From the NCBI GenBank assembly GCA_024643595.1, contig JAHEMS010000115.1:1-9087 (forward strand): a stretch of DNA of 9,087 nt, in the 5' to 3' direction. Made by a program: the position numbers and the translations under genes. Below the pieces are notes generated by a model that was not told the origin of the DNA, ran no database searches, and worked only from the letters and a program-made list of their open reading frames with translations. This stretch comes from Bacteroidota bacterium. GTDB lineage: Bacteria > Bacteroidota > Bacteroidia > Cytophagales > Cyclobacteriaceae. Shown here one piece after another: positions 1 through 6,212 of the stretch; position 1 is the first letter of the stretch, and every line of letters begins with the position of its first letter.

Positions 1-187
1 CAGGATTAATGACGGCATGATAACTTTTTATGACCTTGTTTGCTTCCAGTTTATTGACCCGCTCTAATGTGGGTGCAGGAGAAAGACCAATCTCTTTGGA
101 GAGTTGAGCATTGGTGATATTAGAATTAGCCTGAAGTATTTCGAGGATTTTCCGGTCGATGGCATCTAATTTAAGGCGGTTCTTCAT
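1..187 (-). CDS. Lrp/AsnC family transcriptional regulator (N-terminal part, runs off left edge)
   Basis: Translating the minus strand from the ATG at 187-185 gives 62 residues, beginning MKNRLKLDAIDRKILEILQ, with no stop before the window edge. The pattern 'LDxIDRKILxxLQxN', then 'TNAQLSKEIGLSPAPTLERV' and a following 'KLEANKVI', is the N-terminal winged helix-turn-helix of the Lrp/AsnC family, with the recognition helix around residues 33-44. The usual C-terminal ligand-binding (RAM) domain of about 90 residues would lie outside the window. Members bind DNA as dimers or higher oligomers and usually respond to amino acids. It lies 77 bp downstream of a glycosyltransferase on the same strand and is probably a separate, chromosomal flanking gene rather than part of the sugar pathway. 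No Shine-Dalgarno sequence precedes the ATG. The family call is firm; the target and effector cannot be told. Confidence 0.88.
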   Translation of the reverse strand, partial: MKNRLKLDAIDRKILEILQANSNITNAQLSKEIGLSPAPTLERVNKLEANKVIKSYHAVINP

Positions 188-204
188 GTTGTTAGGGGTC
201 AATT

Positions 205-219
205 CCAAATTTTATTTGG
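205..219. promoter_or_regulatory. Short palindrome upstream of the Lrp/AsnC gene, possible operator
   Basis: CCAAAT and ATTTGG form a perfect 6 bp inverted repeat around a 3 nt TTT centre. It lies 18 to 32 bp ahead of the regulator's start codon. Lrp/AsnC regulators commonly bind AT-rich palindromes of about 15 bp near their own promoter, so autoregulation is a reasonable guess. It is not followed by a T-run on either strand, which argues against a terminator. A 15 bp AT-rich palindrome can also arise by chance. Confidence 0.3.
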
Positions 220-264
220 TAAAAATAGGTGAAATAATCGAATCTATGCCAAGACTACAAATAT

Positions 265-1446
265 TTAAACGCGAGTAAAAATCCCAACATAGGCTTCCTC
301 TACAAGGGCAAAATCGCGATGTCGGGATGCAATATGAAAAATTTTCGTGGCCAACACTGATCTGCTAGTCTCAATCATCTCTTGAATGTTCTGAAACGCT
401 TTTGTGGAATTTTCCATATCGAGGATAGTACCACCTCCCTCCTTCAATACAATATCTGAGTCATCGCCAATTTCCGGCTCCAATATAACCGGTAAACCAT
501 TGGCCCAATATTCACCCACTTTAATAGGACAGCAATATTTTCGGATGGGTGCGGGCTTAATTGTAGCAAAAGCAAAATCAGCACACGAGAGAAATTCAGG
601 TACTTTTGAATTTGCTGAAAAAAATACTTTTACCCGCTTTACATCAACGCCTCTTATCCTAAATTCATTAACAATTTCAGCTATAGGGTGTGTTGTAAGT
701 ATAATGAGATTAAACTTCGATCCAAAGAAGTTAAAAGCTTGCATAAATAAATCAAAAGCTTCTTTATGGTAATAAATACCACCAAACTTACCAACATAAA
801 TTCCAACAAGATCATCCTTTGGAATTTGAAGTTGTAATCGAATTTGATCCCTTACATGTGGATTAAATGCAAAAGCATTCAAATCTATTCCATTTGGAAC
901 CATCACTATCTTTTCATTCTCTACCCCTGATTGATGAAGGTAATTTGAATAGTTGGATGAAACCGTTAATAATTTAAAGGCAGTCCTTCGTTGTCTCCAC
1001 TCCAAGAATTTAAGTAAATTATAGCGAATCCCCCATGAATGCCAGACACCCGATTCACGCATATAATCTGCATGTGGTTCAAAACATTCAACAATTAATT
1101 TAAAGGCATAAAAAAAACTTGCTATATATCCTATCGAACCTGCAAGAGTGGAGTTACAAATGGCAAATTCTACTCTGTTTTTTTTGATTGTGGTAACAAA
1201 TAATTTAATCAATCCAATAAAATCTCGAAGCTTCGTAATCAGAAGAAAAGAACTTTTAATGGAATTAAATGGTAGGTGGATAACTCCTTCTAATTCAATA
1301 GGAGAAAATTCCTCTCCTCTCTCAATTGATATAAAATAGATTGATTCCACCTCTTTTAGACTTGCAAGAAATTTTAATCTTGGATAAATAATTGAAGCAG
1401 ATAGGGGATCTGTTGCTGGCCAATAACTTAGATAAAGTATTCTCAC
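265..1446 (-). CDS. GT4-like family glycosyltransferase
   Basis: This 393-residue protein has the two-domain layout of GT-B glycosyltransferases. The N-terminal domain opens with 'RILYLSYWPATDPLSAS' (residues 2-18). A 'VPNGIDLNAF' linker motif at 183-192 leads into the sugar-nucleotide domain with 'GIYVGKFGG' at 215-223. The usual EX7E donor motif of GT4 is not clear. In its place is 'PIKVGEYWANGLPVI' at 307-321, a variant seen in GT4-like enzymes of polysaccharide loci, with Glu312 the likely donor contact. No membrane segment is obvious, so it probably works at the inner face of the cytoplasmic membrane on a lipid-linked glycan. The start is GTG at 1446-1444, abutting the TAA of the upstream GT2 gene; no ATG lies near the N-terminus and the family's first strand begins here. 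Translation is probably coupled to the GT2. Donor and acceptor cannot be read from the sequence. Confidence 0.82.
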   Translation of the reverse strand: MRILYLSYWPATDPLSASIIYPRLKFLASLKEVESIYFISIERGEEFSPIELEGVIHLPFNSIKSSFLLITKLRDFIGLIKLFVTTIKKNRVEFAICNSTLAGSIGYIASFFYAFKLIVECFEPHADYMRESGVWHSWGIRYNLLKFLEWRQRRTAFKLLTVSSNYSNYLHQSGVENEKIVMVPNGIDLNAFAFNPHVRDQIRLQLQIPKDDLVGIYVGKFGGIYYHKEAFDLFMQAFNFFGSKFNLIILTTHPIAEIVNEFRIRGVDVKRVKVFFSANSKVPEFLSCADFAFATIKPAPIRKYCCPIKVGEYWANGLPVILEPEIGDDSDIVLKEGGGTILDMENSTKAFQNIQEMIETSRSVLATKIFHIASRHRDFALVEEAYVGIFTRV

Positions 1447-2388
1447 TTACTTCTTATTGCGTTTACTTAGGATGAGTTGATGAATATAGCTATTCAAGAA
1501 AAGTGATTTTACCTTCAATATAAAATACTGATCAAACAAACTCGCGGTAAGAGATCTTCCTAACCAATAAAAACCACCGCAAATTCGAAATCCATTAAAC
1601 GCATCCGATGCTTTAGATACAAAGACCACACTCCACCAAGCACGCAAATCCTTTTTCCTAATATTTTTTACTGTATTGGACTTTAGTCTTCTGTGATAAG
1701 CATTCTCTTTTGCCAAGCCAAACCAATACCGCGCTTTACTAATATTTTTCGTAGTTGAAATGCCCGAACTATTGACCCTATAAAGGTAGAGTTCATCCGG
1801 TACAAATCTTAAACTCCCCACCTCCTCAAGTTTGTAATACAAATCCTGGTCCACAGCCCTTTTGAAACTAGGATCAACTCCAGAAGTGAGGTCATAATAT
1901 TTTTTTGTAATTGAAGCAAAACTGGTAACGCCTTTGCCATATGTAAGATAACTCTCTCCAGAAGGAACATGCCCAGCACCATATGCAGATTGAATTCGGT
2001 TTAGTTTTTCGTCACAAACAAAGTGTGACGAGTATACTAAACTACATTCAGGCGATTGACGATGAGCCTTTACAATTTCCTCAACCGCGTTTGAAAGCAA
2101 GACGTCATCAGATCCAATATATCCGAAAAATTCACCTCTGGCAATATCCGCACAATGCTTCATAGTTGCTCCACAACCTTTATTAATGGGACTAGCAACA
2201 TAATGAATACGACTATCTTTCTCGGCATATGATTTTATTATTGAAATGGAGGTATCCGTTGATCCATCGTCTACAATAATAAGTTCAAGGTTTGCATATG
2301 ACTGTGCTAGAACGCTTTCAATTGCTTCGGCAATAAATTGACCCCGATTGTAATTTGCCATTAACACTGAAAAAAGTGGCGATTTCAT
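1447..2388 (-). CDS. Family 2 glycosyltransferase (GT-A fold)
   Basis: This 313-residue protein starts with the GT2 signature 'FSVLMANYNRGQFIAEAIES' (residues 6-25). The nucleotide-binding 'VDDGSTD' follows at 39-45 and the metal-binding 'GSDD' at 92-95, a Gly-Ser variant of the common DxDD. The acidic 'AVDQDLYYKL' at 178-187 is the region supplying the catalytic base. The C-terminus is basic and lacks a clear transmembrane helix, so peripheral association with the inner membrane is likely. It would add one sugar from an NDP donor to a lipid-linked repeat unit. It is the first gene of a two-gene minus-strand unit and is transcribed divergently from the HisH-like gene across 60 bp. A TAAATTTG box lies about 31 bp ahead of its ATG. 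The family is certain; sugar specificity is unknown. Confidence 0.93.
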   Translation of the reverse strand: MKSPLFSVLMANYNRGQFIAEAIESVLAQSYANLELIIVDDGSTDTSISIIKSYAEKDSRIHYVASPINKGCGATMKHCADIARGEFFGYIGSDDVLLSNAVEEIVKAHRQSPECSLVYSSHFVCDEKLNRIQSAYGAGHVPSGESYLTYGKGVTSFASITKKYYDLTSGVDPSFKRAVDQDLYYKLEEVGSLRFVPDELYLYRVNSSGISTTKNISKARYWFGLAKENAYHRRLKSNTVKNIRKKDLRAWWSVVFVSKASDAFNGFRICGGFYWLGRSLTASLFDQYFILKVKSLFLNSYIHQLILSKRNKK

Positions 2389-2419
2389 TTAGCTCAGTTG
2401 GAGATTGGATTCAAACCGC

Positions 2420-2427
2420 CAAATTTA
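2420..2427 (-). promoter_or_regulatory. Candidate Bacteroidota -7 element for the leftward GT2-GT4 unit
   Basis: The minus strand reads TAAATTTG here, an exact match to the Bacteroidota -7 consensus TAnnTTTG. It would give a leader of roughly 25 nt before the ATG at 2388. No convincing TTTG -33 box is present 19-21 bp upstream, where the sequence overlaps the HisH-like gene's start, so support rests on one element. I see no equally good box on the plus strand in this divergent gap. Confidence 0.35.
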
Positions 2428-2448
2428 AAGCTTTTCGTATCATTGCAG

Positions 2449-3072
2449 ATGATTTGTATTATTAATTATGATACCGGGAATGTTGGCGCTGTTCATAACA
2501 TGCTTCATGTATTGGGGTTTGAATCCACATTAACCAACAACCCAGATGAAATTGAAAAGGCAAGTCATTTAATATTACCAGGGGTTGGGGCTTTCGACCA
2601 TGGTATGAAAAAACTCATAGATCTGGGCATTATTCCTGTACTCGAAAAGAAAGTCCTTCAACAAAAAACACCTATTCTTGGCATTTGTTTAGGGGCTCAA
2701 TTAATGTGCAAAGGTAGTGAAGAAGGCCAGCAAGCCGGACTCGGATGGATTGACGCAAAAGTGAAACGATTCCCATTATCAGTTGATGGCAATAAACTAG
2801 TCTCTCCAAATATTGGCTGGAATGAAGTGATTCCAAAAAAACCAGAAATCTTATTTAACGAATTAGAAATGCCCCGATTTTATTTTGTTCATTCGTATTT
2901 CATTGAATGTGAAAATCGGGAGAATGTACTATGCGAAAGTGAACACGGAATTAAGTTTGATTCAGCCTTTCAGAAGGGCTGCATTTTTGGTGTCCAATTC
3001 CATCCTGAAAAAAGTCATCGGTTTGGGAAACAGTTATTGAAAAATTTTATCATGAAAGATGGCGCTGCCTAG
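2449..3072 (+). CDS. hisH2: HisH-like glutamine amidotransferase subunit of the sugar acetamidino-modification system
   Basis: This 207-residue class I glutaminase hydrolyses glutamine and hands ammonia to a partner barrel. The start chosen is the ATG at 2449, giving MICIINYDTGNVGAV, which matches the canonical HisH N-terminus. The frame extends 17 codons further to a TTG, but those residues do not resemble the family. The nucleophile is Cys80 in 'GICLGAQLM', and His185 and Glu187 in 'QFHPEKS' complete the triad. Lys188 corresponds to the HisH lysine that contacts HisF across the interface. Length is normal for HisH. The gene overlaps the HisF-like gene by 14 bp, and an N-acetyl sugar amidotransferase follows. 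No other histidine gene is in the window. This matches HisH2/WbuY of surface-polysaccharide loci, not histidine synthesis. Family and triad are seen; the role is inferred from context. Confidence 0.92.
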   Translation: MICIINYDTGNVGAVHNMLHVLGFESTLTNNPDEIEKASHLILPGVGAFDHGMKKLIDLGIIPVLEKKVLQQKTPILGICLGAQLMCKGSEEGQQAGLGWIDAKVKRFPLSVDGNKLVSPNIGWNEVIPKKPEILFNELEMPRFYFVHSYFIECENRENVLCESEHGIKFDSAFQKGCIFGVQFHPEKSHRFGKQLLKNFIMKDGAA

Positions 3073-3820
3073 GATCATACCGTCCCTGTTGTTAAAGGAG
3101 CGTGGTTTCGTAAAAACCATCAAGTACAAAAACCCACAATACATTGGTGATCCCTTTAATACCGTAAAAATTTTTAATTCCTTAGAAGCTGATGAAATCA
3201 TGATCACTGATATCGAGGCCACTAAAAAAGGAATTGACCCCGATTTTGATTTTCTAAAGGAGATCGCAAGTGAATGTTTTATGCCTATTAGTTATGGAGG
3301 AGGAATAAAAAATGTAGATCACATAGGAAAACTTATTCAATGTGGAATTGAAAAAGTATCGCTTAATGCTGCAGTGATGGATCGGCCTGCGTTTCTTAAA
3401 GAAGCTTCTAACAAATTTGGAACCTCAACCATTATTGCAGTGATGGACATCAAAAAAAATATGTTTGGGTCGTATGGATTATATTCTTATTCAAAGACCA
3501 AGAAACCTTCCATAACACTAGTAGGATACGCCAAACAACTAGAGGAATTAGGGGCAGGTGAGTTGTTCATAAATAATGTCGATTTGGAAGGAACCATGAG
3601 TGGCTATGATGCAACTATAATCGCTGAAATCGCTGAAAATATTAATATTCCAATTGTAGTAAATGGAGGAGCTAAATCATTAATAGACATGGGAAATATT
3701 ATTAAACGAACCAAAATATCTGGAGCTGCCGCAGGAAGCGTTTTTGTATACCATGGCCGGAACAATGCGGTTTTAATTTCCTATCCAAACCAACGTGAGA
3801 TTAAAGAGATTTTCGAGTAA
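3059..3820 (+). CDS. hisF2: HisF-like barrel of the AglZ/HisF2 acetamidino-modification type
   Basis: This 253-residue beta/alpha barrel is homologous to the cyclase subunit of imidazole glycerol phosphate synthase. Compared from memory with the Thermotoga maritima enzyme, it keeps the ammonia gate residues Arg5, Glu46, Lys99 and Glu168 (equivalent to 167). It also keeps Asp51, Asn103, Asp130 and glycine-rich phosphate sites ('SYGGGIK' 78-84, 'VNGGAK' 201-206). The cyclase acid Asp11 is Leu11 in 'IIPSLLLKE'. Further changes fall at Thr171 to Asn172, Asp176 to Glu177 and Ser201 to Asn202. It therefore probably forms a channel delivering ammonia from the HisH-like subunit to the downstream amidotransferase, without making imidazole glycerol phosphate. 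'IPxLLLK' is typical of the WbuZ/HisF2 branch. The ATG at 3059 lies inside the end of the HisH-like gene (14 bp overlap), suggesting coupled translation and equal dosage. The family is certain; loss of cyclase activity is an inference. Confidence 0.92.
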   Translation: MALPRIIPSLLLKERGFVKTIKYKNPQYIGDPFNTVKIFNSLEADEIMITDIEATKKGIDPDFDFLKEIASECFMPISYGGGIKNVDHIGKLIQCGIEKVSLNAAVMDRPAFLKEASNKFGTSTIIAVMDIKKNMFGSYGLYSYSKTKKPSITLVGYAKQLEELGAGELFINNVDLEGTMSGYDATIIAEIAENINIPIVVNGGAKSLIDMGNIIKRTKISGAAAGSVFVYHGRNNAVLISYPNQREIKEIFE

Positions 3821-3843
3821 ACTTGCCATTTAATTCTAACAAA

Positions 3844-4974
3844 ATGGATTTTCAACTATGCTCCCAATGCGTAACCGACACCAGTGATCCTAATATCCAA
3901 TTTGATTCCAACGGAGTCTGTAATCACTGTATTGAAGCAAAAAGCGAATTAGTAAAATATAGATTCACTGAAGAACAAGAGAAGAATAATTTAGCTAAGC
4001 TAGCGCACCAACTGCGAACAGGAACTTCCGGTAAATATCATGCAGTAATTGGATTAAGCGGGGGTGTAGACAGTTCATATGTAACACATCTCGCCAAGCA
4101 AATGGATATCCGGCCTTTGATTGTTCATTTTGACAACGGTTGGAACTCCGACAAATCAGTCGCTAACATAAAAAAAATAATTTCGAAGTGCTCATTTGAT
4201 CTGGAAACCCTTGTAATCAATTGGCCTGAATTCAAAGACCTTCAAAGATCTTTCTTTAAAGCGGGGGTAATCGATATTGAAGTGCTTACAGATCATGCAA
4301 TTATGGCAACGCTCTTTAAATTGAGAAAGCAATATCGGATACCCTATGTTCTTTCGGGAGCTAATTTTACAACCGAACACGGTATGCCGTTAGCCTGGTT
4401 GTGGAGAAAACAGGATGCAACCAATATAAAATCAATTCAACAAAAGTTTGGAACTAAACCCATTAAGGAATTCCCCATGTTGAACTCGTTTCGCTTCCAA
4501 ATGATCAAGCTTTTCGGAACGGGTGGAAATTATCTGGAACCACTCAACCAAATCAATTACTCAAAATCAAAAGCCATCAAAACTCTACAAGATGAATACG
4601 GTTGGGAGTATTATGGTGGTAAACATTATGAGTCTGTCTTTACTAAATTTTATCAAGCGTATGTATTACCAATCAAATTTGGGGTGGACAAAAGGCGACC
4701 GCACCTGTCAGCATTAATTCGCAATGGCGAAATTACTAGAGATGATGCATTATATGAATTAAAAAAGCCAAATTACGAGCCACTCGAACTTCAGCTCGAT
4801 ATGGATTTTGTCTTGAAAAAATTAGGCTTTAGCAAATCAGAATTTGAACAAATGATGCAGGAAAAACCTCATTCCCATCTTGACTATGGAAGTGACCAAT
4901 GGATATTTGATCTTTGGATGAAATACCGCACAGATTCTCTTCGAAAAATATTGGCTTTCATTAGAAGAAAATGA
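3844..4974 (+). CDS. wbpG: N-acetyl sugar amidotransferase (WbpG/WbuX/PseA family)
   Basis: This 376-residue ATP-dependent enzyme should convert an acetamido group on a nucleotide sugar to an acetamidino group, using ammonia from the HisH/HisF-like pair. Two CxxC pairs near the N-terminus (Cys6/Cys9 and Cys26/Cys29) look like a zinc site. The PP-loop 'GLSGGVDSSY' at 70-79 binds ATP, which would activate the substrate carbonyl by adenylation. Other conserved-looking stretches are 'HFDNGWNSD' at 95-103 and 'SGANFTTEHGMP' at 171-182. I chose the ATG at 3844, 23 bp after the HisF-like stop. A TTG seven codons upstream (3823) is also possible, but those residues look unlike the family. Known relatives act on ManNAc3NAcA-type sugars (WbpG) and on pseudaminic or legionaminic acid pathways (PseA). 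The substrate here is unknown because no precursor pathway lies in the window. Confidence 0.92.
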   Translation: MDFQLCSQCVTDTSDPNIQFDSNGVCNHCIEAKSELVKYRFTEEQEKNNLAKLAHQLRTGTSGKYHAVIGLSGGVDSSYVTHLAKQMDIRPLIVHFDNGWNSDKSVANIKKIISKCSFDLETLVINWPEFKDLQRSFFKAGVIDIEVLTDHAIMATLFKLRKQYRIPYVLSGANFTTEHGMPLAWLWRKQDATNIKSIQQKFGTKPIKEFPMLNSFRFQMIKLFGTGGNYLEPLNQINYSKSKAIKTLQDEYGWEYYGGKHYESVFTKFYQAYVLPIKFGVDKRRPHLSALIRNGEITRDDALYELKKPNYEPLELQLDMDFVLKKLGFSKSEFEQMMQEKPHSHLDYGSDQWIFDLWMKYRTDSLRKILAFIRRK

Positions 4975-6212
4975 ATGCGAAAAAAAAACTTTTGATTGTT
5001 ATCACAGATTCTCCGCCAACATATAAAGGCGAAGAGTTCTTGAAAAATGAAGTTCCTTTCCTCAAAAGTAGTTTTGATTTATTAATTTTTATCCATCACA
5101 ACGAAAACGCTAAACAAAAAAAAGAGGAACTTGGCTCACCATTACATTATATGCCCTACCTACCTACCAATCAGGATAAATCTAAGTATCCTTTTGCGTT
5201 TTTTAATCCTATCTTCCTAGGGGAATTTATTCGAGTGTTATTTAAGTACAAACTATTCCCATCCTTAGGCATCATCAATACATTACTCGGTGGTTTAGTC
5301 ATGGGAAAGAAGTACAAGAATTACTTATGTAAAATAATTCATGAGTACCCTGAATATCAAGTATGTGTTTATTCTTATTGGTGTAACTTTATTCCTATTG
5401 GGCTGGTGTTCTTAAAGCAAACTCAACCCGCCATTCGTTGTGTAAGCCGAGCGCATGGCTTTGATGTGTACTTTAGTCGAAATGCAACTAGATACCTTCC
5501 CTTTCGTGATTTCATTTGCAAAAATTTAGATCGAGTGTTTTTCATTTCTTCCAATGGGCTGGAATATTCACTCAAAAAAATTGGTGAGTATTCATCAATG
5601 AAATTAGCGCGTCTTGGAAGCAGCCACACTATTGAATCCTTAGAAGTAAAAAAGAAATCCAAAAAATTTACACTCGTTTCCTGTTCATCAGTGATTCCTT
5701 TAAAAAGGGTTAACCTGATTGCTGAAGCTCTCTCACTCTGGGGAAGTGGAGAGGTTCATTGGGTACATTTTGGTGATGGCCCAAGTTTATATTCAGTTTT
5801 AGAAAAAATTAAATCGCTACAATTACCCGATACTATTGAAATTTTTATGAAGGGACATTGTAAAAATTCGGAAATCCTATCTTTTTATAATACCAATGAA
5901 ATCGACCTGTTCATTAACGTTAGTGAAAGTGAAGGTATTCCGTACTCCATGATTGAAGCAGCATCATTTGGCATCCCATTAATGGGAACGCGCGTTGGAG
6001 GTGTTGATGAAATAATTGCTCATGAAAAAAATGGGGTTCTGTTGCCATCCCATCCATCGCCAGCAGATATTGCAGAAGAACTTGTCAAATTTTCGAAATT
6101 TTCAGTCGAAAAAAAACTTGAAATGAGTAAAGAATCATACCAGGTTTGGACTAATAAATTTAATGCTGACAAAAATTTTGCTGCCTTCGCAAGAGAGCTT
6201 TCTAGTCTTTGA
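4971..6212 (+). CDS. GT4 family glycosyltransferase, coupled to the acetamidino cassette
   Basis: This 413-residue GT-B enzyme has a clear family 4 C-terminal domain. 'LVSCSSVIPLKRVNLIAEAL' (235-254) begins that domain, followed by 'VHFGDGPS' at 265-272 and the EX7E donor motif running from Glu321 to Glu329 in 'SESEGIPYSMIEA'. 'GTRVGGVDEII' at 339-349 contacts the donor. In the N-terminal domain, 'SRAHGFDVY' at 159-167 is a typical acceptor-side motif. It is probably cytoplasmic or peripheral at the inner membrane. The ATG overlaps the amidotransferase stop in an ATGA arrangement (4 bp), so it is translationally coupled to the cassette and is the best candidate for transferring the amidinated sugar. 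Its last 11 bp are also the last 11 bp of a GT2 on the opposite strand. No terminator fits between them. The family is firm; donor assignment is inference. Confidence 0.9.
   Translation: MNAKKKLLIVITDSPPTYKGEEFLKNEVPFLKSSFDLLIFIHHNENAKQKKEELGSPLHYMPYLPTNQDKSKYPFAFFNPIFLGEFIRVLFKYKLFPSLGIINTLLGGLVMGKKYKNYLCKIIHEYPEYQVCVYSYWCNFIPIGLVFLKQTQPAIRCVSRAHGFDVYFSRNATRYLPFRDFICKNLDRVFFISSNGLEYSLKKIGEYSSMKLARLGSSHTIESLEVKKKSKKFTLVSCSSVIPLKRVNLIAEALSLWGSGEVHWVHFGDGPSLYSVLEKIKSLQLPDTIEIFMKGHCKNSEILSFYNTNEIDLFINVSESEGIPYSMIEAASFGIPLMGTRVGGVDEIIAHEKNGVLLPSHPSPADIAEELVKFSKFSVEKKLEMSKESYQVWTNKFNADKNFAAFARELSSL

Noticed and set aside
404..772. 122-codon plus-strand open frame opposite the GT4-like gene.
   Set aside because: It lies wholly antisense to a well-supported glycosyltransferase and shows no recognisable domain. 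The same holds for the other short frames inside real genes.
2391..2425. AGCTCAGTTGG followed by GGATTCAAACCGCC resembles the D-arm and T-arm of a tRNA.
   Set aside because: The D-arm match is only about 11 bases and the two pieces are too close together. There is no anticodon arm, acceptor stem or CCA end, so it is chance similarity or at most a decayed fragment.
2398..2448. In-frame TTG extension adding 17 residues to the HisH-like protein.
   Set aside because: The extra residues do not resemble any HisH N-terminus, while the ATG at 2449 gives the canonical 'MICIINYDTGN' start.
2449..3820. Reading the HisH and HisF homologues as part of a histidine operon.
   Set aside because: No other histidine genes are present, the cyclase Asp11 is missing, and a WbpG-type amidotransferase follows directly.
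3823..3843. TTG start adding seven residues to the amidotransferase.
   Set aside because: The ATG at 3844 begins just before the conserved 'CSQCVTDTSDP' region and fits the family better; the TTG is not excluded.
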